Shown: positions 1 to 8,481 of the stretch, in pieces
How the letters are laid out: every line of letters begins with the position of its first letter
Position numbering within the stretch: position 1 is the first letter of the stretch
Assembly (NCBI RefSeq): GCF_004014715.1
Contig: NZ_CP034835.1
Location: forward strand, 3,658,001-3,722,000
DNA from: Pseudoalteromonas sp. R3
Lineage (GTDB): Bacteria > Pseudomonadota > Gammaproteobacteria > Enterobacterales > Alteromonadaceae
Direction: 5' to 3'
DNA length: 64,000 bases
Notes under the pieces: generated by a model
Told to the model about the DNA's origin: nothing
Databases searched by the model: none
The model's input: the letters and a program-made list of their open reading frames with translations, nothing else
Program-made: the position numbers and the translations under genes

Positions 1-1
1 C

Positions 2-3000
2 AGCCGCTATCAGCTTGAGCTGTCACCCAGCGTGTTGTTTATGCACTCGACCCTGAACAGCCTCAGAACCCATATTATCGCCGAGTATGGCGATATGCTG
101 ATCACTAGCAGCACAGTGACGCAAACAAGCTCAACGGATACAGCAGCAGAACAAGTCCCGGTGAATACCTCAAACGATGAAGCGATTGCCATTATTGGGA
201 TCAGCGCCGCCTTCCCCGAAGCGAGTAACCTCGACGAATTCTGGCACAACCTGAGCACAGGCAAAGACTGTGTAACCCGCCACAGCTGGCCACAACCGCA
301 AGACAGCGAGCTCAGCTGGCCCGGCGAAATTAACTGGCTGGGCCGCCTGCGACGCGACACCGAGTTCGACCCCTTATTCTTCAATATTGCCCCAGCAGAG
401 TGTGAGCGCATTCAGTTGCAGGAAAGCCTGCTAATGATGCATGTCTGGCAGTGTATTGAAAATGCCGGATACGATCCAAAATCGCTGGCAGGCACCAGCA
501 CCGGGTTATTTATTGGTTGTCAGTCTGGATATCACGAAGGGCTGATCACCTCCCCGGCATTTGCGCCAAACCGTATGAGCTACTTCCTCGACCTGCACGG
601 CCCGAGCGAAGGGATAGATACCACCTGCTCATCATCGCTAGTGGCCGTACATAAGGCCATGGCAGCCATTCGCATGGGTGAGTGTGAGCAGGCCATTGTT
701 GGCGGCGTCAATATCATAGACACCCCCACCGCCTCTATGGCCATGCAGGAGATAGGTGCGCTGTCGCCGGATGGACGATGCAAAACCTTTGCTGCCGATG
801 CCGATGGCATAGTACGGGGCGAAGGCGTTGGCATGATCATGCTGAAAAAGCGCTCGGCAGCCGAGCGCGATCAGGACGCCATTTACGCCACATTGCTGGG
901 CTCAGCGGTTAACCATGGCGGTAAATCACAAGGCTTTACCGTGCCCAATGCCCGGGCACAAACTCAGCTGCTGGATAAAGCCTGGCGCAACGCCAACATC
1001 GACCCGGCCACACTCAGCTACATCGAGTGTCATGGCACCGGCACCACACTCGGCGATCCGGTTGAACTGGATGCGCTCAAGGCAGCCTTTAATACACATC
1101 AGTGGCCAGCCCGCTGTGCGCTGGGTTCAGTGAAAAGCAACATAGGCCATACCGAGATTGCGGCGGGTATCGCCGGGCTTATCAAGGTTGTGCTGCAACT
1201 TAAGCATCAGACCCTGGTACCATCGCTCCATGTGCAGGCACTTAACCCCTATCTGGCACTCGAGGATACGCCGATCACGGTACAAACCCAAGCGCAGCCC
1301 TGGGAGCAGGGCGATACACCACGGCGGGCAGCCGTCAGTGCCTTTGGGATCAGTGGCGTGAATGCCCATGTGGTGCTCGAAGAGTATCAGCCGAACATCA
1401 CTGAGCAACACACAGCTTTGCCAGACTCGCCGGCGATGGTGGTGCTCTCGGCCACCAGCAAAGCGGCGCTGGGACAAAAAGTCACTGAGCTTGCCAATCA
1501 TGTTGCGACTTTGCCAGACACGCCGCAAATACTGGCACAACTGGCCGCGACCCTAGCACAGGGCCGCACCGCGCAGGCGTACAGACTCGGCTGGGTGGTG
1601 TCCTCACTGGACGAGCTGCGCACAGCCCTGAGCGAGGCCGTGCCTGATCAGGCTTCCAAGGTCAGCAATAACACCAGCGAGCAGCTAACAGCTGAGCAAT
1701 TGCTGACACTGCATCAAACTCAGGAATATGCCGCCATAATACGCTTGTGGCAATCCGGCAAAGTCGTGAGCTGGCAACCGCTTTACCCAACTTCTTTACC
1801 AAAACTGCACCTGCCTGGTACGTCTTTTATCAGCAAAAATGTGATTGAGGCTGAACAAACAAGTCCCTGGCTGCTGCTCGACAACCAATTTCACCCGGCT
1901 GCACTGACTCTGCCTAAGGACTGGCAGACGCTACTGACAACACAGCTGGCACACAGACATATTTTGCTGGTATCAGACACCCAGGCGCAGCTTGAAACAC
2001 TTAGTAAGCCGCTACATGCAAGTGGCTGTAAGGTGACTTCGCTGTGCTTTGAGCAACTGGATAACTCAGCGCTGGATCCAGAAGATCTGCCGGATACCAT
2101 CTTTGTGCTGGGCTGTGGTTCATTGCTTGAGCCGCAGCAGCAGATAAAACCCCTGTTCGAGCTGATGCAGCTAACCGCCCGTCACGACAATCACACGATG
2201 CAGCTGTTTTATGCCACTCAGACCGACTCGCAAATTGAAACCCGGGACGACCTGAGTGCCCTGCTACGTTGCTACAACCTGCGCAATCCGCAGCACAGCT
2301 GGATGTTAGTTGAGCAGCTCGGTGAGGCTGCTTGTCTGGGCGAATTGTTGCTACAGGAGTTTGCCAGTACCTTACTGAGCATAACCGAGCATCAGCCGAA
2401 TCAGGTGCAATACCGCGATGGTGCGCGCTATGCACTGCAACTAACACAACTGCCGGACGCAAGCGACACAGTTAAGCCTGAGTATGAAATACGTCACGGC
2501 GGTACTTATCTGATCGCAGGGGCACTGGGCGAACTGGGTATGGCACTGAGCCAGCGCTTGCTGGAAGACTTTGATGCGACCCTCATCTTACTAGGCAGGC
2601 GCGATGAGCAAGCCGTACAGCCACAACTGACTCAGTTCAGAGGAAAAGGCACAGTGCATTACCTGGCGTGTGATATTGCCGACGCCCAACATCTGGCATC
2701 ACTCAGCGACTTACTGAACGACAAATCACTAGAGCTCAACGGCGTGTTTCACCTCGGCACCACCTACACGGAAGAAGAAAACGACTGGGCCGACTTTGCC
2801 CGCTCAATGCAGGTCAAAGTGCAAGGCACGCAGCAGCTGGACTCCCTGCTCAGCAACTGTGAGCTGGACTTTTTTGTGCTGTTCTCTTCTATGGCCGTGT
2901 TTGGTAGCCTGAATCATCTGTCTTACTCATATGCCAATGGCTTTCAGAACGCCTTTGCCCGGACCCGAAATCAGCAAGTGGATAAGCAACAGCGTCATGG

Positions 3001-4741
3001 TCAGACTCTGGCAATTAACTGGGGCTACTGGCATTCAGATGATCCGCTAAAAAGCATTGAAAACAGCTTTGCCGAGAAAAAGGGCTATCAGCTGATCCAG
3101 ATGCACGATGCCTTTGCACAACTGCCCAAGCTGCTCAGCACCAAGCGCAGCACCCTGGCGGCCATTTGCACCACAGAGCCGGAGCGCATCATGCATAACA
3201 CAACGGCACTATTACAGCGTAAACGCCTCCTACAATCCCGCCTTGAACACGGTTCAGAGGCAGTAACTGAGGCGTCTCAGGATATCGCTGGCACTGTGGT
3301 GAGCATTGTTGGCCAGGTGCTGGGAATAGCTCCCGATGAGCTGGATCTAAATTGCGACCTGTATGATTATGGCTTTGACTCTATCTCATTGCTGAAAACC
3401 TTCCAGCAGCTCAAGGCCCGGCTCAATATTGATATTCAGGCCGATGCCTTTAAGAACATGAATACCATTCAGACACTGATCGACGAAATCGACAAGGCCC
3501 ATGGCCAGGTTCAGCATGAGGACGACGCTTCGTTACCTGAGTTTATTGTCGATGCGGGCATTGACTTGCCGACGCTGCCCGATGAGATAGTGCATGCCTA
3601 TGAGGGCGACGTCCGCAATGTGCTGCTCACCGGAGCAACCGGCTTTTTAGGCAGTCACCTGCTGGCAGAGCTGCTGGCCACCACCAAAGCAAAAATATAC
3701 TGCCTGGTACGCGCCGACAGTGTAGAGCAAGCCCTCACTCGCATTGCCGATAATGCCAAGCAGTATGCGCTGACTCTGGATCTGGAGCGCATCGTGCCTG
3801 TCCCGGGAGATATGGAGCAATCCCGGTTAGGCGTATCCGATGAGCACTGGGCACTGCTGTGCCGGGACATCCAGCATGTGGTCCATACGGCGTCTTATGT
3901 GAACCATATCCAGCCCTACTTTGCCTTTAAAAAGTCGGTGGCTGGTACCAATGCCCTGCTAACACTGTGCTGTACGGACACGCTGAAGATGATCCACTTT
4001 GTCTCCAGCACCACCGCCAGTACCCAGATAAAGGATTCCCACTTCTCAGTAAACCCGCGTGAGTCTTTTATTCCAACAGATGAAGCAGCCTTGCTGTGCA
4101 GCGGTTATGGTCAGTCGAAATGGGTGCAGGAAGAAAACATTCGTCAGGCATCACACATAGGTGTGCCCTACACGGTTTACCGTTTTTCAGAAATCTCGGG
4201 GTCATCTAAAACCGGCATTGGTAACACGGATGATGTCTTCCACCGTATCCTGAAAATGATGCTCAGCATTGAGGTGCGCCCGACTGAAAGTCCTTACATG
4301 CTGGATATTATTCCGGTTGACCGCGCAGCTACCTGTATTGTCGCGGGCATGAACGACCCACAAAAGCGCAACCAGGTCTATCACGTGGCCAACCCAGCGC
4401 CACTGAGCATTGCGGCCTTTTATGACTTTGCCACTGAGCGGGGTTTACGCTTTTCGCAAACAGATAAAGCCGAGTTTATTAGTGCCTGTGAAGCCTACGC
4501 GGCCCGGCGTGAGGGCAAAGATCAAGTCATTATGCAGGGTTTATTGTCATCACGCCCCGGCTATGACGAATACCTGTTTGAAGCCTATTTTATGCCGATG
4601 GACCCGTATGATAAGGACAACTTTATTGCGCTGACAGAGCGCTATGACATCACGCTGGGTGACTGGGAGCGTTTGTTTGATACTTACTTTACCCAGTGGC
4701 TGGAAGACAGACACTATCGGGAGATCTGGCAGGAGAGTTAA
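2..4741 (+). CDS. Trans-AT type modular polyketide synthase, terminal module with thioester reductase (5' end outside window)
   Basis: The reading frame is open from base 2, so the gene begins upstream; 1579 residues are visible. The first ~40 residues look like the end of an acyl carrier protein. A ketosynthase follows (about 58-475) with active-site Cys209 in DTTCSSS, His344 in ECHGTGT and His383 in NIGHTE. Next come the post-KS linker and an LPKLHLPGTSF segment like a trans-AT docking region, then a ketoreductase (about 825-1080; AGALGELG nucleotide motif, YSYAN holding the catalytic Tyr and Asn). A carrier protein has phosphopantetheine Ser1127 in GFDSIS. The C-terminal reductase has GATGFLG near 1210 and a Y1369-x3-K1373 pair. 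No acyltransferase domain is present, so malonyl units probably come from a separate enzyme. By family knowledge a terminal reductase releases the chain as an aldehyde or alcohol using NAD(P)H. A terminator and convergent serB follow, so this is the right-hand border of the cluster. The product is not identifiable. Confidence 0.93.
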   Translation, partial: SRYQLELSPSVLFMHSTLNSLRTHIIAEYGDMLITSSTVTQTSSTDTAAEQVPVNTSNDEAIAIIGISAAFPEASNLDEFWHNLSTGKDCVTRHSWPQPQDSELSWPGEINWLGRLRRDTEFDPLFFNIAPAECERIQLQESLLMMHVWQCIENAGYDPKSLAGTSTGLFIGCQSGYHEGLITSPAFAPNRMSYFLDLHGPSEGIDTTCSSSLVAVHKAMAAIRMGECEQAIVGGVNIIDTPTASMAMQEIGALSPDGRCKTFAADADGIVRGEGVGMIMLKKRSAAERDQDAIYATLLGSAVNHGGKSQGFTVPNARAQTQLLDKAWRNANIDPATLSYIECHGTGTTLGDPVELDALKAAFNTHQWPARCALGSVKSNIGHTEIAAGIAGLIKVVLQLKHQTLVPSLHVQALNPYLALEDTPITVQTQAQPWEQGDTPRRAAVSAFGISGVNAHVVLEEYQPNITEQHTALPDSPAMVVLSATSKAALGQKVTELANHVATLPDTPQILAQLAATLAQGRTAQAYRLGWVVSSLDELRTALSEAVPDQASKVSNNTSEQLTAEQLLTLHQTQEYAAIIRLWQSGKVVSWQPLYPTSLPKLHLPGTSFISKNVIEAEQTSPWLLLDNQFHPAALTLPKDWQTLLTTQLAHRHILLVSDTQAQLETLSKPLHASGCKVTSLCFEQLDNSALDPEDLPDTIFVLGCGSLLEPQQQIKPLFELMQLTARHDNHTMQLFYATQTDSQIETRDDLSALLRCYNLRNPQHSWMLVEQLGEAACLGELLLQEFASTLLSITEHQPNQVQYRDGARYALQLTQLPDASDTVKPEYEIRHGGTYLIAGALGELGMALSQRLLEDFDATLILLGRRDEQAVQPQLTQFRGKGTVHYLACDIADAQHLASLSDLLNDKSLELNGVFHLGTTYTEEENDWADFARSMQVKVQGTQQLDSLLSNCELDFFVLFSSMAVFGSLNHLSYSYANGFQNAFARTRNQQVDKQQRHGQTLAINWGYWHSDDPLKSIENSFAEKKGYQLIQMHDAFAQLPKLLSTKRSTLAAICTTEPERIMHNTTALLQRKRLLQSRLEHGSEAVTEASQDIAGTVVSIVGQVLGIAPDELDLNCDLYDYGFDSISLLKTFQQLKARLNIDIQADAFKNMNTIQTLIDEIDKAHGQVQHEDDASLPEFIVDAGIDLPTLPDEIVHAYEGDVRNVLLTGATGFLGSHLLAELLATTKAKIYCLVRADSVEQALTRIADNAKQYALTLDLERIVPVPGDMEQSRLGVSDEHWALLCRDIQHVVHTASYVNHIQPYFAFKKSVAGTNALLTLCCTDTLKMIHFVSSTTASTQIKDSHFSVNPRESFIPTDEAALLCSGYGQSKWVQEENIRQASHIGVPYTVYRFSEISGSSKTGIGNTDDVFHRILKMMLSIEVRPTESPYMLDIIPVDRAATCIVAGMNDPQKRNQVYHVANPAPLSIAAFYDFATERGLRFSQTDKAEFISACEAYAARREGKDQVIMQGLLSSRPGYDEYLFEAYFMPMDPYDKDNFIALTERYDITLGDWERLFDTYFTQWLEDRHYREIWQES

Positions 4742-4749
4742 GGAGATAA

Positions 4750-4779
4750 CAAAGCGGGCTTTATGCCCGCTTTGCTTTT
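4750..4779. terminator. Terminator between PKS and serB
   Basis: A perfect 10-bp inverted repeat (CAAAGCGGGC, 5-base loop, GCCCGCTTTG) is followed by CTTTT. It lies between two convergent genes and probably serves both. Confidence 0.8.
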
Positions 4780-4791
4780 AGTAACTCACAA

Positions 4792-5805
4792 CTAGACCGG
4801 GACACTCAGCAAATAAAGCAGCTGAGTCAAAGACCCTTGGGTAATGGCGGCATCGGCCTGCTCTACCACTTTAGGTTTGCCGTGTACTGCAACGCCTAAG
4901 CCCGCAGCGGCCATCATGATTAAATCATTTGCTCCGTCGCCCATAGCCACGGTTTGCCTGGGTGCAATGCCAAACTGTGTAGCCAAGGATTTAAGGACTT
5001 CGGCTTTTTTACTGCCATCGACGACTTCACCCAGCACTTTGCCAGTAAGCTTGTTCTCTGCAATTTCCAGTGTATTGGCAAAAACGGCATCCAGCTGTAA
5101 GGGCGCTTTTAACGCTTCGGCAAACCAGGTAAAGCCACCGGAGGCAATTGCGAGATGCCAGTGATGGGCTTTAAGAATTTCACATAGCTGTGCAACCCCC
5201 TCCATCAGCGGCAGGTTATCTTTGAGCTGCTGGATAAGCGGCAATTCGACTCCGGATAGCTTAGCAACACGCTGATAAAGACTGTCGTTAAATGCCAGCT
5301 GCCCGGCCATCGCCTGTGCAGTGACGGCGGCGACCTCATCATAGACCCCGGCCAGTCTGGCAATTTCATCAATGCACTCAATTTTGATTGCAGTGGAGTC
5401 CATATCCATCACCAGTAAACCAGGCTTGAGTATGCTGGGCGGCTGACTGATTGCGGCACCTTGCAGGCCACACTGTGCCGCTAATGCGCGAATGGTCGCG
5501 CGCACATCGCGTGTCGACTGGGTATATAAAACCAGTCCGGGTGCCATGTCAGCTGTGGGTTGATACAGCGCTAACCTGGTGACCTCAATATCCGCACGCA
5601 GGCACTGCCCTAAAACCTCCAAAACAGTCTCCTCGCTGATCTCGCCACCAAAGAAGCACAAGTACTGACCGTCTTCTGACAATGGACAAGCGCCAGGCTT
5701 AAGGTGATCGTCGTTTTCAATCTGGTACCAATTTGCTAAGGTAAGAAGCTGCTGAGCAGGCTCAGCGATGGCACGCAACTGGATTGACGCGAGTGACTTT
5801 GACAT
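4792..5805 (-). CDS. serB: Phosphoserine phosphatase
   Basis: Hydrolyses O-phosphoserine to L-serine, the last step of serine biosynthesis, in the cytoplasm. It is a HAD-family enzyme of 337 residues, near the size of the E. coli enzyme (322). The nucleophile motif DMDST starts at Asp134, SGGF is the Thr/Ser motif, and MGDGANDL near the C-terminus is the metal-binding motif. The N-terminal ~120 residues form the regulatory-type extension seen in enterobacterial SerB. The start is supported by AGGAG seven bases upstream. Divergent from an Smp/YtjB-like gene, the same arrangement as in E. coli. Confidence 0.96.
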   Translation of the reverse strand: MSKSLASIQLRAIAEPAQQLLTLANWYQIENDDHLKPGACPLSEDGQYLCFFGGEISEETVLEVLGQCLRADIEVTRLALYQPTADMAPGLVLYTQSTRDVRATIRALAAQCGLQGAAISQPPSILKPGLLVMDMDSTAIKIECIDEIARLAGVYDEVAAVTAQAMAGQLAFNDSLYQRVAKLSGVELPLIQQLKDNLPLMEGVAQLCEILKAHHWHLAIASGGFTWFAEALKAPLQLDAVFANTLEIAENKLTGKVLGEVVDGSKKAEVLKSLATQFGIAPRQTVAMGDGANDLIMMAAAGLGVAVHGKPKVVEQADAAITQGSLTQLLYLLSVPV

Positions 5806-5926
5806 GGATACTCCTGATTGGGGTCATATCCGGTTCTTCTGAACCGATGTATTAGTACTTGTTTGGTAACGGTATGCGCCCTTTGTAACATCTTAATCAT
5901 GGCATGTCAGCAGGCAAACAAGATCT

Positions 5927-6547
5927 ATGAAAAATACACAAGCCCTTGAATATCTCTCGTCGTCACGCAACCGCCGGTTACTGCGCCTACTGGTCGCCGC
6001 AATGTGCTTTTTAACCGTTACCTGGCTGGCCTTTAATACCAGCTTTCGCTCTCATCAGCTGTTACACACCAATGCCGATCACACAGGCCGTAGCCTGACG
6101 AAACAACTGGCGCTGAATGCTGCTTTACCGCTTAGTCGTATGGATACGCCCCAACTCAGGGCTTTGTGTAATCACCTCGCCAGCGACGAATTTGTACTGT
6201 CGGTCAGGCTCTACAATCAACAAGGCCAATTTGTTATCGGCAACGATGGCCAGGATGCACCACCTGAGATAACCGACTTGCCTCGTCATTTAGCCGGGTT
6301 GACTCAGTCTAAGCAGCCCATTATTGAACCCATTTATGATACAGAGCAACAACCCATAGGTTTCGTCAGCGTCGAGTATTTAACCGAATCCGCGATGGCC
6401 GAAAGTCACCGCCACTTCCACGAGCTGGGTCGCGTGGTGCTGCTGATGCTGGCTATTGCCTGTATTTTTACCTGGCAAATTGGCCGGGCCTTAAAGCGCT
6501 GGGAAGTGAAACGTCAGATCCGCAATAGCGTTGCTGATGAGCAATAG
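5927..6547 (+). CDS. Smp/YtjB-family membrane protein
   Basis: A 206-residue inner-membrane protein with one hydrophobic helix near residues 22-40 and a second near 170-185, enclosing a periplasmic-looking domain of about 125 residues. The topology and its place divergent from serB match the Smp (YtjB/AhpA) family of gammaproteobacteria, sometimes labelled a hemolysin homologue without good evidence. The C-terminal tail is short, basic and cytoplasmic. The molecular function is not established. Confidence 0.8.
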   Translation: MKNTQALEYLSSSRNRRLLRLLVAAMCFLTVTWLAFNTSFRSHQLLHTNADHTGRSLTKQLALNAALPLSRMDTPQLRALCNHLASDEFVLSVRLYNQQGQFVIGNDGQDAPPEITDLPRHLAGLTQSKQPIIEPIYDTEQQPIGFVSVEYLTESAMAESHRHFHELGRVVLLMLAIACIFTWQIGRALKRWEVKRQIRNSVADEQ

Positions 6548-6612
6548 CACTGCCAGTAACCCTAAAAACCAGCATGGGCAATAAATCACAAAAAAACAAA
6601 AAGTTAAAATTG

Positions 6613-6641
6613 TTGACATCAGGTTGGAATTAAAATAATTT
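6613..6641 (+). promoter_or_regulatory. Candidate promoter of the small peptide gene
   Basis: A perfect -35 hexamer TTGACA (6613-6618) is followed after 17 bases by a poor -10, TAATTT (6636-6641), in an AT-rich stretch about 90 bases before the 59-codon gene. The position is plausible, the -10 weak. Confidence 0.4.
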
Positions 6642-6732
6642 TTTACTGTGAGTTACCAGAATGGGTAACTAGCTTACCGCGCTGAGCAATTAAATTCGGC
6701 GTTGGCACAATTTCAAGTTTAAGGAAAATAAA

Positions 6733-6912
6733 ATGAAATTACAGATTAAAAAGAAAAAAATAAAAGTGCTATCTAGTCAAAGTAACCTCAACCGTTTGGC
6801 AACTCCCAATGTTGCAGGAGCTGGTTTCATTACGCATGTTGAGTTTTGCAATGGTAATAAAACGAATTTTAATTGTGCCTCTAATGGCTTTGAATACTGC
6901 ACAATTAAGTAG
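6733..6912 (+). CDS. Putative RiPP / natural-product precursor peptide (59 aa)
   Basis: A 59-codon gene starts seven bases after AAGGA, a good ribosome binding site. The first ~27 residues are Lys-rich (MKLQIKKKKIKVLSSQ) and run into TPNVAGAG, which resembles the leader and double-glycine-like cleavage boundary of small bacterial natural-product precursors (the KxLS-type leaders often annotated as class I lanthipeptide-like). The C-terminal ~29 residues would be the core: they hold three cysteines (C39, C48, C56) with Ser, Thr and many Asn and Gly, and end in CTIK. No lanthionine synthetase, radical SAM enzyme, peptidase or ABC exporter lies within the window, so modification and export would have to be supplied elsewhere. 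The ribosome binding site and composition make it look like a real gene; the family assignment is inference. Confidence 0.65.
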   Translation: MKLQIKKKKIKVLSSQSNLNRLATPNVAGAGFITHVEFCNGNKTNFNCASNGFEYCTIK

Positions 6913-6922
6913 GTGCTGACTT

Positions 6923-6943
6923 TGAGAGGTTATATACCTCTCA
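6923..6943. terminator. Hairpin after the small peptide gene
   Basis: An 8-bp perfect stem TGAGAGGT/ACCTCTCA with a TATAT loop begins 10 bases after the peptide stop. There is no strong T-run, so it may be a weak terminator or an mRNA 3' stabiliser. Confidence 0.4.
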
Positions 6944-6975
6944 TTCAACTCTTGCTGCTTACAGCCTTTACTTCC

Positions 6976-7737
6976 CTATCCAAACATCTCTCCTGACGCA
7001 CAATAAAGTGCTTCTGCAATAGCCTGCGGTGACTCGTCGCGAATAGCGCACAAATGCTCAAATACCTCCACCAACCGTTTAGGTAGATTTGGCTGACCCT
7101 GATACCCTGCCAACGGCATAGAAGGCGCATCGGTTTCCAACACGAGAGAGTCCAACGGCACTTGAGCCAGTGTAGTGCGGGTTTTCGCCGCCCGCGGATA
7201 GCTAATGGTGCCCCCCACGCCAAGTTTAAAGCCCAGTTTGAGATACGTGTTGGCATCTTGCAGTGAGCCGGAAAAGGCATGAATAACGCCACCGTTTTGA
7301 GGTGGCAGCTGTTTAAACGCCGCTGCCAGCAGGTGATGGCTTTTTCTGTGGTGCACTATCAGCGGCAGGCCGAGTGCATTGGCCAGCGTAATGTGTTCGA
7401 TAAACAGTGCCTGCTGCGCGGGGATATCCTCTACCATGGCATCTATGCCACACTCACCTATGGCCACCAGCTCTAAGCTATGCTGGTGTGCAAGTGCGGC
7501 CAGTTGCGCCATATCACCCGCTTTATGCTGCGCCATAAAGTACGGATGCAGGCCAAAGGCGATTTTGACGCCTGAATACTGCCGCGCAAAAGCGGGCAAG
7601 GTGCGGCATTGAGCCAGCGTCACCCCCGGCACCACAAACTGCTCGACCCCCAGTGCCCGTGCCTCACTCAGATGCTCCGCAAGGTGTGATGCAAGCTCAG
7701 TAAAGTCGAGGTGACAATGGGTATCGACAAAACGCAT
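6976..7737 (-). CDS. TatD-family metal-dependent hydrolase
   Basis: A 253-residue TIM-barrel hydrolase of the TatD/YcfH family, which includes 3'-5' exonucleases and D-aminoacyl-tRNA deacylase activity. The N-terminal metal motif is DTHCHLD, a Glu lies in AIGECGID, IVHHRK carries metal-binding His, HAFSG follows, and LETDAP near the C-terminus holds the last Asp. It lies 10 bases downstream of pdxH on the same strand and is probably co-transcribed. The exact in vivo substrate is unknown. Confidence 0.88.
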   Translation of the reverse strand: MRFVDTHCHLDFTELASHLAEHLSEARALGVEQFVVPGVTLAQCRTLPAFARQYSGVKIAFGLHPYFMAQHKAGDMAQLAALAHQHSLELVAIGECGIDAMVEDIPAQQALFIEHITLANALGLPLIVHHRKSHHLLAAAFKQLPPQNGGVIHAFSGSLQDANTYLKLGFKLGVGGTISYPRAAKTRTTLAQVPLDSLVLETDAPSMPLAGYQGQPNLPKRLVEVFEHLCAIRDESPQAIAEALYCASGEMFG

Positions 7738-7747
7738 AGTTTCTACC

Positions 7748-8386
7748 TTACGGGTTCAGACGCTCAACCAGCCACTGCCCGCTTGCATCTTTACGATACA
7801 TAAAGCGGTCGTGTAAACGGTGCTCTCCCCCTTGCCAAAACTCAATCTGGTGGGGTTTAACACAATAGCCGCCCCAGAAATCTGGCAGCGGAATATCGCC
7901 TTTGGCAAACTTGGTTTTCATGCTGTTAAAGGTTTGCATCAGGGCCTGACGAGAAGACACCGGGCGCGACTGCTGTGACGCCCAGGCGGCCAGCTGGCTT
8001 TCCTTGGGACGTGACAGAAAGTATTTCGCCACCGCCGAGGTTGGCAGCTGCTCGGCCTCACCATACACAATTACCTGACGCTCCAGATTGTGCCAGGGAA
8101 AGTGCAATGAAATCTTGTTATTGCCTTTGAGTTCCTGTGCCTTACGCGACCCGGTATTGGTAAAAAACACAAAGCCGTTATCGTCAACCTGCTTGAGCAA
8201 CACAATACGCTGCGACGGCTGACCCTGTTCATCTACCGTGGCCACCACCATGGCAGTCGGATCGCTGAGGTTTGCATCCACCGCCTGCTGCAGCCAGTGC
8301 TCAAACTGTACTATGGGGTTATCATCCAGCTTCTCGCGGGAGAGGCCGTCTTTGGTATATTCGCGACGAATATCATCAAGTTTCAT
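7748..8386 (-). CDS. pdxH: Pyridoxine/pyridoxamine 5'-phosphate oxidase
   Basis: FMN enzyme that oxidises PNP or PMP to pyridoxal 5'-phosphate, the last step of vitamin B6 synthesis and salvage. The 212-residue protein has the family pattern [14 protein letters not shown] at the N-terminus, [24 protein letters not shown], and the C-terminal HDRFMYRK and VERLNP ending. The ATG at 8386 is preferred over the one at 8395, because AAGGA overlaps the earlier ATG but is well spaced from the later one. Followed closely by a tatD homologue. Confidence 0.95.
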   Translation of the reverse strand: MKLDDIRREYTKDGLSREKLDDNPIVQFEHWLQQAVDANLSDPTAMVVATVDEQGQPSQRIVLLKQVDDNGFVFFTNTGSRKAQELKGNNKISLHFPWHNLERQVIVYGEAEQLPTSAVAKYFLSRPKESQLAAWASQQSRPVSSRQALMQTFNSMKTKFAKGDIPLPDFWGGYCVKPHQIEFWQGGEHRLHDRFMYRKDASGQWLVERLNP

Positions 8387-8410
8387 GGTGGTCATTCCTT
8401 ATATAATACA

Positions 8411-8433
8411 AAAGGCCGCAATATTGCGGCCTT
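8411..8433 (-). terminator. argS terminator
   Basis: AAGGCCGCA with its complement TTGCGGCCTT forms a strong hairpin, followed on the minus strand by TTTTG. It lies between the argS stop and the pdxH start. Confidence 0.8.
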
Positions 8434-8481
8434 AGTCTAGCATGTAACGGACAGGGTGAGCTGCATGATCTCACCCGGGGT

